Under the pieces are notes generated by a model. It searched no databases, was not told the DNA's origin, and worked only from the letters and a program-made list of their open reading frames with translations. Source: Centroberyx gerrardi (taxonomy: Eukaryota > Chordata > Actinopteri > Beryciformes > Berycidae). From it: a stretch of 64,000 bases of DNA. A program made the position numbers and the translations under genes. The stretch lies in contig NC_136016.1 of the NCBI RefSeq assembly GCF_048128805.1, positions 4,184,001 through 4,248,000 on the forward strand, in the 5' to 3' direction. How positions within the stretch are numbered: position 1 is the stretch's first letter; the number at the start of each line of letters is the position of its first letter. Positions 1 through 11,345 of this stretch are shown piece by piece.

Positions 1-179
1 AAATCAGTGTCATATTGCAGAAGATGTTGTCTAGTTGTGAGGTTTCCACGTCCATAGTTTTCACTGAATGGAAGCCAGTCAAAATATTAGTGTGTATCCT
101 ATGGAGCCACATGATAGGAGTTTGTCACTTGCAGACTCCCTTGGATCAGTCCATGTTGACCTGGGAGTCCAGAGGAACT

Positions 180-300
180 TATAACCAGCAAGGGTGGTTC
201 AGTGTCTTGCTCAAGGACACTTGGACGGGATGGACATGCGGGCTGGTGCGGGACTCGAACCGAAACCTTTTGTTTAAGAGGCGCATTATTTACATATCCA
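180..300 (-). repeat. tRNA-derived SINE-like repeat, copy 1
   Basis: Read on the minus strand this holds a tRNA-like B box (GGTTCGAGTCCC type) followed by a tail containing TGTCCTTGAGCAAGACACTG. Related pieces occur near 15350, 20340, 27170 and 27540. The tRNA-like head plus shared tail suggests a fish tRNA-derived SINE. The family name cannot be assigned by eye. Confidence 0.6.
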
Positions 301-360
301 AACAGTGTGGGACTGTGAACACCAGAGGGAGCCACAGTTCATGAGTTGTATAGAGATACT

Positions 361-790
361 CCATACTTTCCACTACAAAGTTCTATACTACTACTACTAA
401 TAATAATACTAATAATAACAACAACAACAATAATAATAATAATATAAACTCTTTGTATAGTACCTCTTTAAAACAGAGCTTATAAAGTGATCAAATAAAA
501 AAAAACAACTAAACATCATGTCCATAATGTAAAACAAGTGGCAACAAACAGATACCACAAGTTAAAAGAAAAGACAAGCGTAGAAGGTAAAAACAATAAC
601 ATAGTATAAAGAATAAGAGAAAACACATTGCATAAAAGAAAGTCTTTAAAAATAAGCTTTAAAAAGTGATATGAAGGATGATACTAGCTCTGGCATGCTG
701 AGAGTCTTTCAAGATATCTAAATCCAATATGGGGGACTATTTTGTAATAACCATTAATGCCCAGTACAATAAATATAGTGGAAAAAACGA
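361..790. other. AT-rich intergenic DNA
   Basis: This A/T-rich stretch contains runs of TAATAA/CAACAA type repeats around 390-445. I see no gene or clear transposon ends in it. Confidence 0.5.
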
Positions 791-794
791 AAAA
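782..794 (-). terminator. Pol III terminator of tRNA-Ala
   Basis: On the minus strand, runs of 5 and 6 T residues lie 3-16 nt after the tRNA 3' end. This is the normal RNA polymerase III stop signal. Confidence 0.7.
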
Positions 795-797
795 CAT

Positions 798-870
798 TGG
801 AGGATGCGGGCATCGATCCCGCTACCTCTCGCATGCTAAGCGAGCGCTCTACCATTTGAGCTAATCCCCC
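798..870 (-). tRNA. tRNA-Ala (anticodon AGC)
   Basis: The reverse complement is a 73-nt cloverleaf. The 5' acceptor strand GGGGGAT pairs with ATCCTCC, with one G-T pair, followed by discriminator A. The D arm carries the A box (TTAGCTCAAATGG), the anticodon loop reads CTTAGCA giving AGC, and the T arm carries the B box (GGGATCGATGCCC). There is no intron and no encoded CCA, as expected for a nuclear eukaryotic tRNA. Oligo-T stretches just downstream on the same strand (790-794 and 782-787) fit RNA polymerase III termination. It is transcribed away from galk1, about 450 bp upstream of the galk1 start codon. Confidence 0.95.
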
Positions 871-1054
871 TATATGTCGCAATGGGGTTGACCCAATATA
901 TATAAACTAAAACAGTGAACTGTATGTAAAAATTGTGCGTAAATGTGTTTGTCATCATGATTCAAACGAAACACCTTTCTCCGTATTCAGAGTAATACTG
1001 TAAAATCATAATAAAATGAGTTTAAATAGCCTTTTCCCTAGACCTAGTCGTCCC

Positions 1055-1316
1055 AATGTGTCATGTGACGCGTCTCCACCAATCAGAGCCTCGCAGCACG
1101 CTCCAAGCAGGAAGTAAATCACCTGACAAATGTCATAAAGCAACATTTCTTCACTACATCTATCGTTAACACTTAGCATTTCTAGTCGCTTCTTTCCGTC
1201 TCAGTTTGTTAGATAATTCGGAGATAAAACTGGCACGCACGTTTCTCTCGACTCACAGTAATATGATAATAGTTTGAACGTGCGTGTTGGAATTTGTACC
1301 ACGTCTATTTATCTCA
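1055..1316 (+). promoter_or_regulatory. galk1: galk1 promoter and 5'UTR region
   Basis: The region upstream of the galk1 ATG holds a palindromic E-box-like element GTCATGTGAC (1060-1069) followed by a CCAAT box in CACCAATCAG (CCAAT at 1079-1083). No TATA box is evident. The start site is not visible and is probably between about 1100 and 1300. The promoter assignment is inferred from position and the CCAAT box. Confidence 0.45.
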
Positions 1317-4300
1317 ATGGCCAGTCCCGTTCCGGTTGTGTCCGAGGTTGTTGCGGAGGCTCGGCGTGTGTACGAGCAGGTGTTCGGGGGAGAGGCTCCT
1401 CAGGTGGCGGTGTGTGCCCCTGGAAGAGTCAACCTGATAGGGGAGCACACTGACTACAACAATGGATTCGTACTACCAATGGTAACAGAACATGATCAAA
1501 AGTTTTCGCTCAGTGGCAAATCAAAGGCGACGGTTACTGTGTGTCTGAATCTACGCGGAAGTATTGATTGTGTTGTTCCTTATATTTCAAATGGAGATAA
1601 TACAAACTGGCAGTCTGTCTCTGAGCATCATAAAGGCTCTTTGGCTTTTTGAGCAGTAATCATACTATCAGTAGCTACCCACGTTCTCTGGTGTAGAATG
1701 AACTTCACGCCAAACTTCCTTAAATAATCTGGCAGTTTAAAGTTGCCTTGCTTATCACTAAATGTACTTTTCTCATAAAATATAACTCCAGACAGTTTCC
1801 AAATCTTTAGGAGACACTCTTCAAGTCAGCGTGCATCCAATACACCAAGCAGCACGTATTTAAATAAAAAATCATCTTTACAAATTGGTTTCCCTGTTTT
1901 GCCAGGAACCTTCCACCAAAATACACCACGATGGTTTAATTGTGAACCAATTAAAAAAACTGAGACTTTATTGAAATGAAGTGCTGCTTGGCGGGCCACT
2001 TGTATGAATTTAACAGAAGACCCTAAGGATTTGTACAAGGACTTAAGTTATGTTCTACTAGGTTTTAGCCGATAAGCACGGAGTTTGGTGTGAATTCTCT
2101 CCATACACAAAGGTTGGGCTAGCTACCCATCTGAATGTGTGTGTCTCTGTTATGTGTGTCAGGCGCTGCCCCTGGTGACAGTGGTGGTGGGGAGTCGAAC
2201 CTCTGGCCAGGGCGCGACCATAGTAACAGCAGCTAAGGATGTGGAGGAGCCCAGGAGGGTGGACTTTAACCTGCCCAACGATGGCTCACCTCTGTCTCCA
2301 GGGCTACCCAGCTGGGCAAACTATGTGAAGGGCGTTGTGCAGCATTACAGGGGTAAACAAAGAGCGATGACCATATCCATTACACTATAATAAAAAAAAC
2401 CTGAAGCTGATGAGGAGATGTCAAATGGTGGATATCTCAATTTTTCATATCTCATAGTCATACAGTGGATCATGACACAGTCCTTTGAAAATGCATGAGA
2501 ACATACAGTAGAAGCTTGTTGATCTCAAAGATACTACCTGATGCACTTGTAACGCTTCCTTGGTTGGACACCAGAGATAGTCGTAACATTTGGTTAATTT
2601 GGTGTATTTTCTCTGTCTCTCTTGTCCTTCAGCTCCCCCTGTCCCGGGGTTCAGGGCGGTGATAGCCAGCACTGTCCCCCTGGGAGGAGGTCTGTCCAGC
2701 TCAGCCTCTCTAGAGGTGGCTTTCTACACATTCCTACAGCAGCTCAACCCAGGTCAGAGACTAGGCTTAGACCACTACTGATATCTAATTTTCAATAAAA
2801 GGCCAATATTGATCCGATATATTGGTCGAAATTTCACATAAATACTGATATTGCTTGATGTTAAATTGGTGGTTTGCTGCCATTGATCATGAGTACTTTA
2901 GTTACCTAACCTCTATAATCTATAATGGTTTTGTTTACATGAGTATGAGCCTGGATCTTTGATAGCCATTCTACCTCTTTGCTTGCCCTTTTCCACAGAT
3001 GATGGAGACAAGGTGGCGAAGGCAGTGGCATGTCAGCAGGCAGAACACACCCACGCTGGCATGCCCTGTGGCATCATGGACCAGTTTGTGTCTGTTCTGG
3101 GCAGGGAGGCTCATGCTTTGCTCATCGACTGCAGGTAATGGAAAGGTCAACAATAAGCCGCTTAGAAAGTGTTCAATAACATGTAGAAGTTTGGGTCTGT
3201 TGTGTCTTATGTCTTTTTTATGTTAGCCTTGGCATGTATTGGCAAAAAAAATAGACACACAGAGGAAACACTACAGGCTTTATTTCCACAGTTATCAGTT
3301 ACTTCTTTGTCATTTACTCAGGTCCCTGGAGGCGACCCCAGTTCCGCTGGCAGACCCGGGCCTGGTCATCCTCATCACCAACTCCAACGTCAAGCACTCT
3401 CTGACTGGCAGCGAGTACCCCACCAGACGCAGACAGTGTGAGGAGGCCGCCTCCATCTTGGGAAAGGCTAGTCTCAGGGATGCTACCATGAAGGACCTGG
3501 AGGGTATGAAGTCATCCTGTTCCATTCCATTGATGTGGTCCTGTCCTGTCCCACCATATCTAAAAGCAAGCTAACTTAGTGTTTTTACCTTCTCTCAGAG
3601 GCAAGGCACCGGCTGGACGATATGACCTATCGTAGAGCTCGTCACGTGATTGAGGAGATAGAAAGAACTGTCCAAGCTGCCGAAGCCCTGAGGAGAGGCA
3701 CCTACAAAGAGTTTGGCAAACTCATGGTGGAGAGCCACAACTCCCTCAGGTAGGGTTGTGATTCCGTTTAACCCAGCGACCTTTTTTCGATGAGAATGTT
3801 TACGTACGACAACACGGTGCATTGTCCCTCTGTCAGAGATTTGTACGAGGTGAGCTGCAGGGAGCTGGATGAGCTGGTCTCTGCAGCCATGGAGGTGGAG
3901 GGGGTGTTTGGTAGCCGGATGACAGGTGGAGGATTCGGTGGATGCACTGTTACCTTGCTGCAGGCACATGCCATTGATAGGGCTATACTCCACATACAGG
4001 TTAGTATCCACACGTGCACACACACACACACCATAAACGGATCAAGTTTATGTAGCATATAAGGATGAACGTGAATATACAAAAATTCTTTAATCCAGAT
4101 GTGGTAAGTTGGTAGAGACTTATTCAAACAGATTTACTGCTGTAATCAAAGAAAAAGCTGCTTCTACTAAATATTGCTTAAATTGTACGCATACTTTACA
4201 CAATCAAGGTGTTTTAGATTTCCATTTTTAATACATTCAGAAATAGTAGCCATTTGTTTTTACCTTGTTTTTGATGTCTTGTCATTTGATTTAATGGGTT

Positions 4301-7300
4301 TTCATTTCAGGCCCTAAGGCAATAAAACCTAGAAAATTTGAAAGGGTGTGTAGAATTGTGATATCCACTGTGCACTCACAGTGTTGTTCCAGTCTGAGCT
4401 TTTCTCATCCTCCTCTGCTGTGGTGCAACATGATACAGCATGTACGAGAAGTCCGTTTGCTGTTATTTACTCCAATCCACTTTTTCTCTTTATCTTCAGG
4501 AAAATATTTGCGTTCCGAAGGGTAATTCAGTCGGGCATTGTTCATTTGTTCGCTGGAGATAAAAAGCACTTTTCATTGCTATGGCTGTCACTTTAAGGGG
4601 GGCATTTCAGACAAATTGCCCAGTCCCCCGTGTCTTGCCCAGACAGCCCCAGAGTGTGTGTGTGTGTGTGTGTGTGCGAGAGAGAGATCGGGGGTATGAG
4701 CTGAGAATAAAAGCGAGCTCCGTAGAGACGGAGCCAGAAGTGTCCCGTTATTAGCATGCTGGTCTGGTCACTGTGGCCCTCGCTGCCTTTCTGCTTTAAC
4801 ACAGTCAGACTGGGCTTATGCAATAGGCCTGCTGTTGGCTAGCAGCACTGACACCATCCACAATCCTACAGGAGAGATATCAACAAGGATGTAAATTTAA
4901 TCACAGAAAATCATGGGGAAACATCTGCAAATGAAACCCAAAGGAATTGCGAAGATGATAAGTTTGCTTTCACGCAATAGAGAGGAGCAAAAGAACAGAG
5001 GCCTTTATGGGTTTGGTACACAGGTTTTATAAATCTTCAGCTTTGGAAGCAGACTTGGCAGATTTCCTTACATCTTTCCGTATCCCGGCTACTGCTTTGC
5101 CTTGCCGACTGTCAAAGGAAGAGAGTCTTTCCCGGAGACAAAAGAAACCCTTGAAACTTCCACATCCCTCAGTCCGCAGCATTCCTGACCAGCGCAGAAG
5201 GATCCTTGTCCTCACTACAACAGCATCCACAGCAGAGACGAGGCACAAAGGCCGTCAAACCCCAGCGTTGAAAAGGCTTTGTAGGATCATAACAATCCCA
5301 GCTTCGGCATCCCCGTGCCTCCAAAGATGCTGAACCTCAACTCACCGGACAGCAACAGCAACTCTCTCCAGGACCCGGTGTCGTTGAACGTAGGTGGAGA
5401 AATCTACACCACGACCCTAGACACTCTGACGCGCTGCCGCGACTCGATGCTAGGTGCCATGTTCACCGGACAGGTCCCCGCGCTCAGGGACAAGCGGGGA
5501 AACGTTTTCATCGACCGCGACGGCAAAGTGTTCCGGCACATTCTGAATTACCTGCGCTCCAGCTCCCTGGATTTGCCGGACGGCTTTTCCGAGCTTGCGC
5601 TGCTGCGGCGAGAGGCGGATTTCTTCCAGATACGCCCCCTGCTGGAGGAGATCCGCCGCTTCGAGGCGTCGGTGCCACTCAGCCTGAGAGGAGGGCCGCT
5701 AGGAGCCATGCTGATGGTGGACGTTGACTGCAAGGTGTGTGCATTAGGGTTAGATCAACATATCAGTTTGATGTATCATGCCGATATTGGTCTTTTATTC
5801 AAAAATCAGGTATTGGCCAGTCATTGTAGTCCACCTCTGATATGATGCAGCTTGTCTGATTACATATTTGTTGTAGAATTGATCAATACTACACTGGTTG
5901 TCTGTGGAAAGACCTTAACCTGCATTCATGCTGTTTAAGAGGCTTTTCCACTGTGAGAAGAATGAAATTGTCTGGGGCAAAAATTAATACTTGGAACTTT
6001 TTGGCATGAACTGGCCAAGTTTAAAGATATTGAATACTGGCACAAAGTATTTCCTATTGGCAGCTTAATTCTAAAAACATCGGCCTTGAAAAACCCTATG
6101 CATATCATTTGAGTTATGTGGAAAACAAAGTGCACATTCAAGGACATGGAAGGAGCAGTTCTTTGTTTGTGTACACCCTGCAGAACGTGTCGTCAGCATG
6201 TTGTACCATCTCATTCCAGGTCCGCGTCCTCCACTTTAACTTGCGCCGCGGGCCGGAGAACTACGAGCTCCGCACATGCTCCGTGCGAGTCTTCACCGTT
6301 GACCTCTTTTGTACCTGGAGGGCCTTCCTGGCTCTGCTTTGCGAGCGGTTCTCCTACCGGACGCCCCAGGGTCCCGCCACCCCGCACCTCTGCAACCCGA
6401 GGCAGAACCGGCTGAAACTGGAGTGGGTGCCCCGGCCCGACGAACTACCGCAGGACCAGTACGACAAGCAGCGCTACCGGGGGCTAACCGTCTCCGACCC
6501 CGAGGTCACGCAGGCTCACGCCGACGACGTCATCGGCACGCACCGAAGCCCCTGCGAAATCACAGACATGCAGCGTTTCGTGGAGGAGCTGCTGACGGCG
6601 TCGCTGGCCGAAGGGTTCAAAGTTGATTCGGTGACGCCCGACCCCGCGGACATTCTTCACTGCACCTCGCTCCGGCTGGTCAAGTGCTGAGGCCACGGCC
6701 AAGAAAACAAACAACATACAACACCAGAACATGACGAGTTGACAACTATGGACGGTTGCTAATAGTCCCAGCTTTAACCCATTACCCTTAGGACTTCAGT
6801 TCTTTAAATAATATCTAATTTTTAACAAAGAATATACGACCTAATAACTTAACTCTGTAATACGGAAATGAAAGGGATTACAGAAAATGAGCAGTAAATC
6901 CTTAAAGAGGCATTTTCTTCCTGCCTCGATGTCTGTCCATCTGTCTCGGATTGTTTACAAAAACTATTATTAATCCTATAAACACCATTACATTTTTTTC
7001 CTCTCCACCCACTTGCCGTTTTAAATGAGATACTCGCGTAGGTGAAGTCAGATGAGTTATGCATCGCGTATGTAATTTTAGAAAGGAGGAAGTCGTAGTA
7101 AAGGAAGTGTGTAAGAGGAAAAGATGTGTCGGTTGGAGAGGAAAGGCGGCTGGTTAGGAAGACAAGCCCTGCGGCTCCTTCCTCTTGTCGCCTCCTCGAA
7201 CCTCCTTCCTGGGCGGTGAAGAGATGAGATGAGCACGAACGGCTCTGCAACCTCCATGTATGGACAGTCTGCTCATAAAAAATAAAAATGGTTACACACA

Positions 7301-7509
7301 TAATGAAACATCAGTACAGTCAGATAAAGGTATAACACTTATAACACTCAGATGTAGTCTTTTTACAAATATGTTATTCAGTATAAATATGTTTTATGCA
7401 CTCACTGGCAATGTGTTGTTTTTTTCCTAAACAGGAGCGATACAGTGGAAGCCCAACTTTCTACATCACTGTTCCTTCAGAGGGAGCTCGGGTTCTCAGT
7501 CTGTCCTGA
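1317..7509 (+). CDS. galk1: galactokinase 1, 8 coding exons
   Basis: The product phosphorylates galactose with ATP to galactose-1-phosphate, the first committed step of the cytosolic Leloir pathway. Coding exons are 1317-1481, 2163-2352, 2633-2752, 2999-3134, 3322-3503, 3599-3749, 3837-3999 and 7435-7509. All junctions are GT/AG and phases match, giving 393 aa against about 392 in human. Visible motifs are the galactokinase signature [12 protein letters not shown] (residues 36-47), the GHMP phosphate loop [10 protein letters not shown] (135-144), the catalytic aspartate D186 in GIMDQF, and GGGFGGC (345-351). The ATG at 1317 (MASPVPV...) is chosen because it gives the family length; an in-frame ATG at 1284 would add 11 residues. 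The last exon ([10 protein letters not shown]...VLSLS) lies 3.4 kb downstream, past a complete KCTD gene in the last intron. Alternative identities such as GALK2 are unlikely given the length and motif spacing. Confidence 0.95.
1664..2105. mobile_element. hairpin MITE, family B copy 1 (galk1 intron 1)
   Basis: Two imperfect inverted arms contain CACCAAGCAGCAC (about 1841) and GTGCTGCTTGGCGGGCCA (about 1980), with outer arms near GTGTAGAATGAAC and GTTATGTTCTACTAGG. Related sequence occurs at 8130-8345 and 9293-9695. There is no coding capacity, which fits a nonautonomous inverted-repeat element. Confidence 0.6.
2772..2860. mobile_element. fragment of family A element
   Basis: The fragment shares GATATCTAAT, GGCCAATATTGAT and CCGATATATTGGTCGAA with the ends of the larger family A copies at 46735, 52713 and 56994. 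It lies in galk1 intron 3. Confidence 0.4.
4000..5326 (+). other. galk1 intron 7 upstream of the nested gene
   Basis: This noncoding stretch carries a GT microsatellite (4654-4676). A TATAAA at 5028-5033 lies about 300 bp before the nested kctd11-like ATG and could be part of its promoter. The 5' end of that gene's transcript cannot be seen, so the promoter idea is weak. Confidence 0.3.
5327..6690 (+). CDS. kctd11: BTB/POZ (T1) domain protein, KCTD11-like, two exons
   Basis: KCTD11 (REN/KCASH1) is a BTB adaptor that links cullin-3 ubiquitin ligase to substrates such as HDAC1 and dampens Hedgehog signalling. Coding exons are 5327-5734 and 6220-6690 (phase 0, GT/AG), giving 292 aa. Residues about 16-115 form the T1-type BTB domain: [36 protein letters not shown] and [17 protein letters not shown]. 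The C-terminal half ([15 protein letters not shown]; final [11 protein letters not shown]...LRLVK) fits KCTD11 better than its relatives KCTD6 and KCTD21. ATG 5327 is chosen over an in-frame GTG at 5315. The gene sits wholly inside the last galk1 intron on the same strand. Its own intron is mostly a MITE. The 5'UTR is unresolved. Family identity is firm; paralogue identity is inferred. Confidence 0.85.
5745..6095. mobile_element. family A MITE inside the kctd11-like intron
   Basis: Shared blocks with other family A copies include CACCTCTGATATGATG, TTGATCAATACTACACTGG, AGAGGCTTTTCCAC and a CGGCCTTGAAAAACCC-like end. It fills about 350 of the 485 bp of the intron. Confidence 0.6.
6691..7300 (+). 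other. kctd11: 3'UTR of the kctd11-like gene with candidate poly(A) signal
   Basis: AT-rich sequence follows the TGA. The first good AATAAA in a downstream position is at 7281-7286. The minus-strand open frame across this stretch has no recognisable protein features. If the signal is used, this transcript ends about 150 bp before the last galk1 exon. Confidence 0.45.
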
Positions 7510-7970
7510 CCTGGAATACTGCTGCCACCAGTGCCATTCGCTCTAAAAGATGCATTCCTCTCGACAGGCATTTACAAATTGAAGTTATTTTTTCTCAGAC
7601 AGCCTTTTTAAATTGAAATGATCACTGTGAAATGAAAATAAAATGAGCTTGAATGATTTGCTCTGATGCAGACTTAAGTTGTTTGTAAGGCAGACTGTAT
7701 GAAAAGTGCCTTGATAAACAAATGAATCAAGCTCTAATTTTGTTTTTTCATTACTTATATAACATGTTTTTCTCAATTATCTAATTCTTCAATGTCTTAA
7801 TTAAAAAACGGTATAATTTCGACTATGATGTATTGTTAAATTGTAGGCTAAATTTCATGTTTATTTGCATATTACTCTAACAAACGTCTACTGATTAAAT
7901 AACTATTATTTTTGAAATACTGTTGTAACACATTGCCTTTGACAATGAGGAATATTTGGCTTAATAAATG
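7510..7970 (+). terminator. galk1: galk1 3'UTR and poly(A) signals
   Basis: After the galk1 stop codon (7507-7509) there are AATAAA hexamers at 7637-7642 and 7963-7968. Either could define the mRNA end. Confidence 0.5.
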
Positions 7971-8129
7971 TTTTTGTTAAACTTCCTCTTGGATTTCAAG
8001 TTTGCTATGCTGTAGAAAGGGAATTCATCCTGCTGGGGTGCTGCCTTCAAATGCTATCGGAAATAACGGAATTCTCACATTAACTACCCAACACCTACCC
8101 AACAAAGTGTTCTCTTCCCTCACAGTGTA

Positions 8130-8345
8130 TTTTAGCGGTATCAGGCACCAATTCTAAACGTTAAATCTTTACTGAAATTAAGTGCCACAAGGTGGATCAT
8201 GTGTATGCACAACTTGCCAGTGGACACTAACGATTCATAAAAGATCTTAAGTTATGTTCTAAAGGTGTGTATGTTTACCACCACTCAAGCCCACATTAAA
8301 TTGCCTGATTGTGAATGGAATTTGGCGCAACTTTCTCCATACAAC
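8130..8345. mobile_element. hairpin MITE, family B copy 2 (partial)
   Basis: It shares GCCACAAGGTGGATCA, CTTAAGTTATGTTCTA and a closing TTTGGCG segment with family B copies at 1664-2105 and 9293-9695. It is a partial copy between galk1 and llgl2. Confidence 0.5.
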
Positions 8346-8593
8346 ATCATACATTGCATTACATGGTAAAAGTGATGTGTTTTATTATATATTATTGTTT
8401 GTCATTCCATGTTAAATACTTAGTATTTTTATATGCTTCTATTTTCATTCTGTTTATTGTTTAGTTTTCATGTATTTTGGGCATGTTAATTTATGCATCA
8501 ATTACATGCCCGGGGCACATTTTCTCATCGTCATTCTGCTGCTGCAGCACAAACTGGCTCTGTGGTTTGGTTTTCCACTAAAGAAACACTTTT

Positions 8594-8710
8594 GCTACTG
8601 TTATTTTGGACCAGAATCGCTTGAATACACCGACAAGTCGTTTTTGTTTTTACCACTCCAGAGTTGGAAGTAGGAGTTTATGAGGTGCACCTGAAGGCAG
8701 CATAAGGGAG
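8594..8710. mobile_element. short dispersed repeat at the llgl2 promoter (family D)
   Basis: The blocks CTTGAATACACCGACAAGTC and GTAGGAGTTTATGAGGTGCA match a longer copy at 48655-48875 in a myo15b intron (CTTGAATGCACCGACAAGTC). It lies just upstream of the presumed first llgl2 exon. Confidence 0.5.
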
Positions 8711-8719
8711 GAGTTTCTA

Positions 8720-9016
8720 AAACAGTCAAGTTTAGCCTAGCAGGAAACACCGACGCTGCCGCAGCGGTGGGAAGCGAGAGAGCGGCAGACTTACTTTTAG
8801 TTTTTAAAGCGGTCCTCAGACGAGATATTTTATCGGTAAATACGTGGCTGTCGACACCCCGAGAATCTGTGGTTTCTGTTCGGTCTCGTTTTCTTTCAGT
8901 TTGGACAAGCAGAGCATTCCTAGCCAACTAAAACGCCGGATACTGACCGGAGGTTTAAAACTAACCAGCGGCCGTAAACGTTGGACATCGGCTAAGCAAC
9001 GGCCGTTTGGAGTCAG
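8720..9016 (+). other. llgl2: probable noncoding first exon of llgl2 and promoter
   Basis: GC-richer sequence ends in a good donor (GGAGTCAG|GTGAGT at 9016/9017). No long frame runs through it. The next + strand exon with matching context is the UTR plus ATG exon beginning at 18922. LLGL2 genes normally have a noncoding first exon, so this is the likely one. The transcription start is not visible. Confidence 0.45.
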
Positions 9017-9292
9017 GTGAGTTGGGAGGAGGGCCCACACTTCAAGTTACCGAGAGCTGTCGCCCACAGGTGTTTGTCTGTGAGCCAGCCAGTTAGTTAG
9101 TTAAACTAGCCTGTTCAGCAGAGCCACCTATGTCGTGTGTGTTTAACACCTGAACGGCTGCAACTCAAGCTGAAGTTGGTTGATTAGCCAGACATTTTAC
9201 TTAACGTTAGGATTCCTAGTCGCTGGCTAAGTGGCTAACCTTTAGCACCGACATGGTATTCAAAATCTGGCAATTTAATTTTGGCTAGCATA

Positions 9293-9695
9293 TCGACAAA
9301 TGTGCACACTTCTTAGAACACGACTTAAGACCTGGTGTAAATAGTTAGGATTCACTCTTGAATTCGGCATACATATAATCCACCAAGCAGCAATTATTTC
9401 AATAGAATTCCAACTTAAATAATTGGTTCGCCTGTTATTCCACACTGTTTTGCCACCGAAATACACACTGGAGGGCGGTTGCGAGCAGTGTGAACCAATT
9501 CATACAGTTGATATTGTATTGAAGTAAAATGCTGCTTGGTGGATCACTTGCATTGCCGAATGTACCATAATATTATAATGCCTTGTGAAAGGTCGTAAGT
9601 CACGTTCTACGAGGTGTGTGTGTTTGCCGATAAACAAGTCAACATCAAACTGACAGATTTTTGAAGGGGTTTGGGCATGACTTCTCGCCTTATAG
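9293..9695. mobile_element. hairpin MITE, family B copy 3
   Basis: The inverted arms are CACCAAGCAGCA (about 9381) against TGCTGCTTGGTGGATCA (about 9530), and AGAACACGACTTAAGACC (about 9315) against AAGGTCGTAAGTCACGTTCT (about 9589). This is the clearest copy of the family. Confidence 0.65.
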
Positions 9696-11345
9696 GAGAG
9701 AATGTAACGTATCGGCTCTAGCTAACCGCTGGCTAGCTTGACGTTTACTAGTAAATCAACAGTAAGCAAGCCACCCAATCAAAGCCAGCTAACCTTAACT
9801 AGCTTAGCATTAGCTCGCTTGCTAGCCTGCTTGTTCGGCAGCGTGGAAACTATTTAAATCCATTCATTTAGACTTGGCTTCAGAACAGAAAAGCAGCAAA
9901 TCAACTGATTTGGAGTCTTAACTAATGGTGTAACGAAACCGTGTCTTTTCCAGTGAATTCAGACCTGTAACCATGTCAGTAAGTACTTATGCTTGCTATT
10001 GCATAATTACAGAAACGTAACTTCAGCAAGGTGTGTCTCCTCTGCTCCTGTGTTGGTAAGCCTTTTGAGTCAACGGTCTGGTTTCATCGTGAGTAATTGT
10101 GTGTTTGGGGAGGGGGCGTGGGTATGGTGTGTGTGTGTGTGGTGAAGAACTGTCACACCGGTTTGTCCAGTTTCAGGGAAATTCACAACCGGAAGACAAC
10201 AATCTGACCTCAACCTTCATAATATAACAATAATAATGTGGAGAGTTTGACACTTCTACTACACGGCCTGTTTCACATTCTCTTCACTCTACCAACACTA
10301 CCTGTTACTGTATTTTTGAACAGTGAAGTGAGCCAGTTGTTTGTCACCTTATGTGTAATGCATGCTATTGTATCAACCCCTGCAAATATGACCTCATCCC
10401 CTGCCTCTTACAATATTACCATTATTGGCTTTGAGAGGCCAAACGTGTACGAGTTGGCCAACAGACTGTTTAGGACAAGTAGCAGGAATGTCTCCTATAA
10501 TCTGGACAGGATACTGTTGAAGGACAGTCAGGCAGTGTCCTTCCAGCTCCCACCTGCATCAGTGCAAGGCTAGCCAAACAAAAAGCCTTTGTTCTCTGCA
10601 GACCTAGTGCCATTCCACCTGCATGGTAAAGTCCACCTGAAACTACTATGGAGGCAAAATAAATGCCCCTCCCAAATGTAGGGCAAGCCAGAAAGAAGCC
10701 TTTACCTGCTGAGTTTACAATATATCTAAGAAGAATAGCCTTGAAAAAAAGCATTCCATTGCGCAGTTATTTTAGTTGTAGAAACAATGTGGGGGAAAAA
10801 GCAAACCTGCTTTTGGTAAGAGCTTGTTTCCAAAGATTTGCTATGTCTCTGAGCATTCGGGAGGTTCAAAGGCTTTCTCACATGGCTTTCACTTTGAACA
10901 GGAAAGTAAATTTATCCAACCTCGCACGGGTGACAAGATGTCCAAGAGGCACGCCTCACTTGTAAACTTCTCAAACAGAACGCTCCGGCTCAGACTGTCA
11001 TGCTGTTTAGCGCTGTTAACTGTTAACTTGAGTCCTGCTGTAACTCTGCCAATGTGGAACACATTATCAAGCAGGAGAAGAAGCTTTGTCTGTGGTTTAC
11101 TAATGAGGCTGGATAGGAAGTAGAAATGCAGTAAAACAGACTCTTTCCCCAAAGTGTAACTCTTCTTAGGCTCTGCAAACGATGCATCAGAATGCAGGAC
11201 AATGCCTAATTCATCTAATCTTGCTAGGGGGATCAATGACGTTTCATTTAACTAGAGTGGATAAGCCTGTATACACAGCTAAATGATGCATTATTTTTGC
11301 AAACTTCAGATCCATGCTAGAAGAAGGCTTAAAGCACCATTGTCA

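Noticed and set aside
180-300. Possible second tRNA gene
   Set aside because: Has a B-box-like element but no full cloverleaf, and shares its tail with other SINE-like copies.
1284-1316. Longer galk1 start at 1284
   Set aside because: The upstream ATG adds [11 protein letters not shown], which has no family match. ATG 1317 gives the usual N-terminus and places the catalytic Asp at 186, as in human.
5007-5333. 108-codon frame before kctd11
   Set aside because: Basic, featureless and in another frame from the BTB domain. Most likely 5'UTR or intron.
6849-7301. 150-codon minus-strand frame downstream of the kctd11-like gene
   Set aside because: Lies in AT-rich 3'UTR with no recognisable motif or splice context.
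10238-11236. Several 94-115 codon frames on both strands
   Set aside because: Overlapping frames on both strands with no domain, in intronic sequence.
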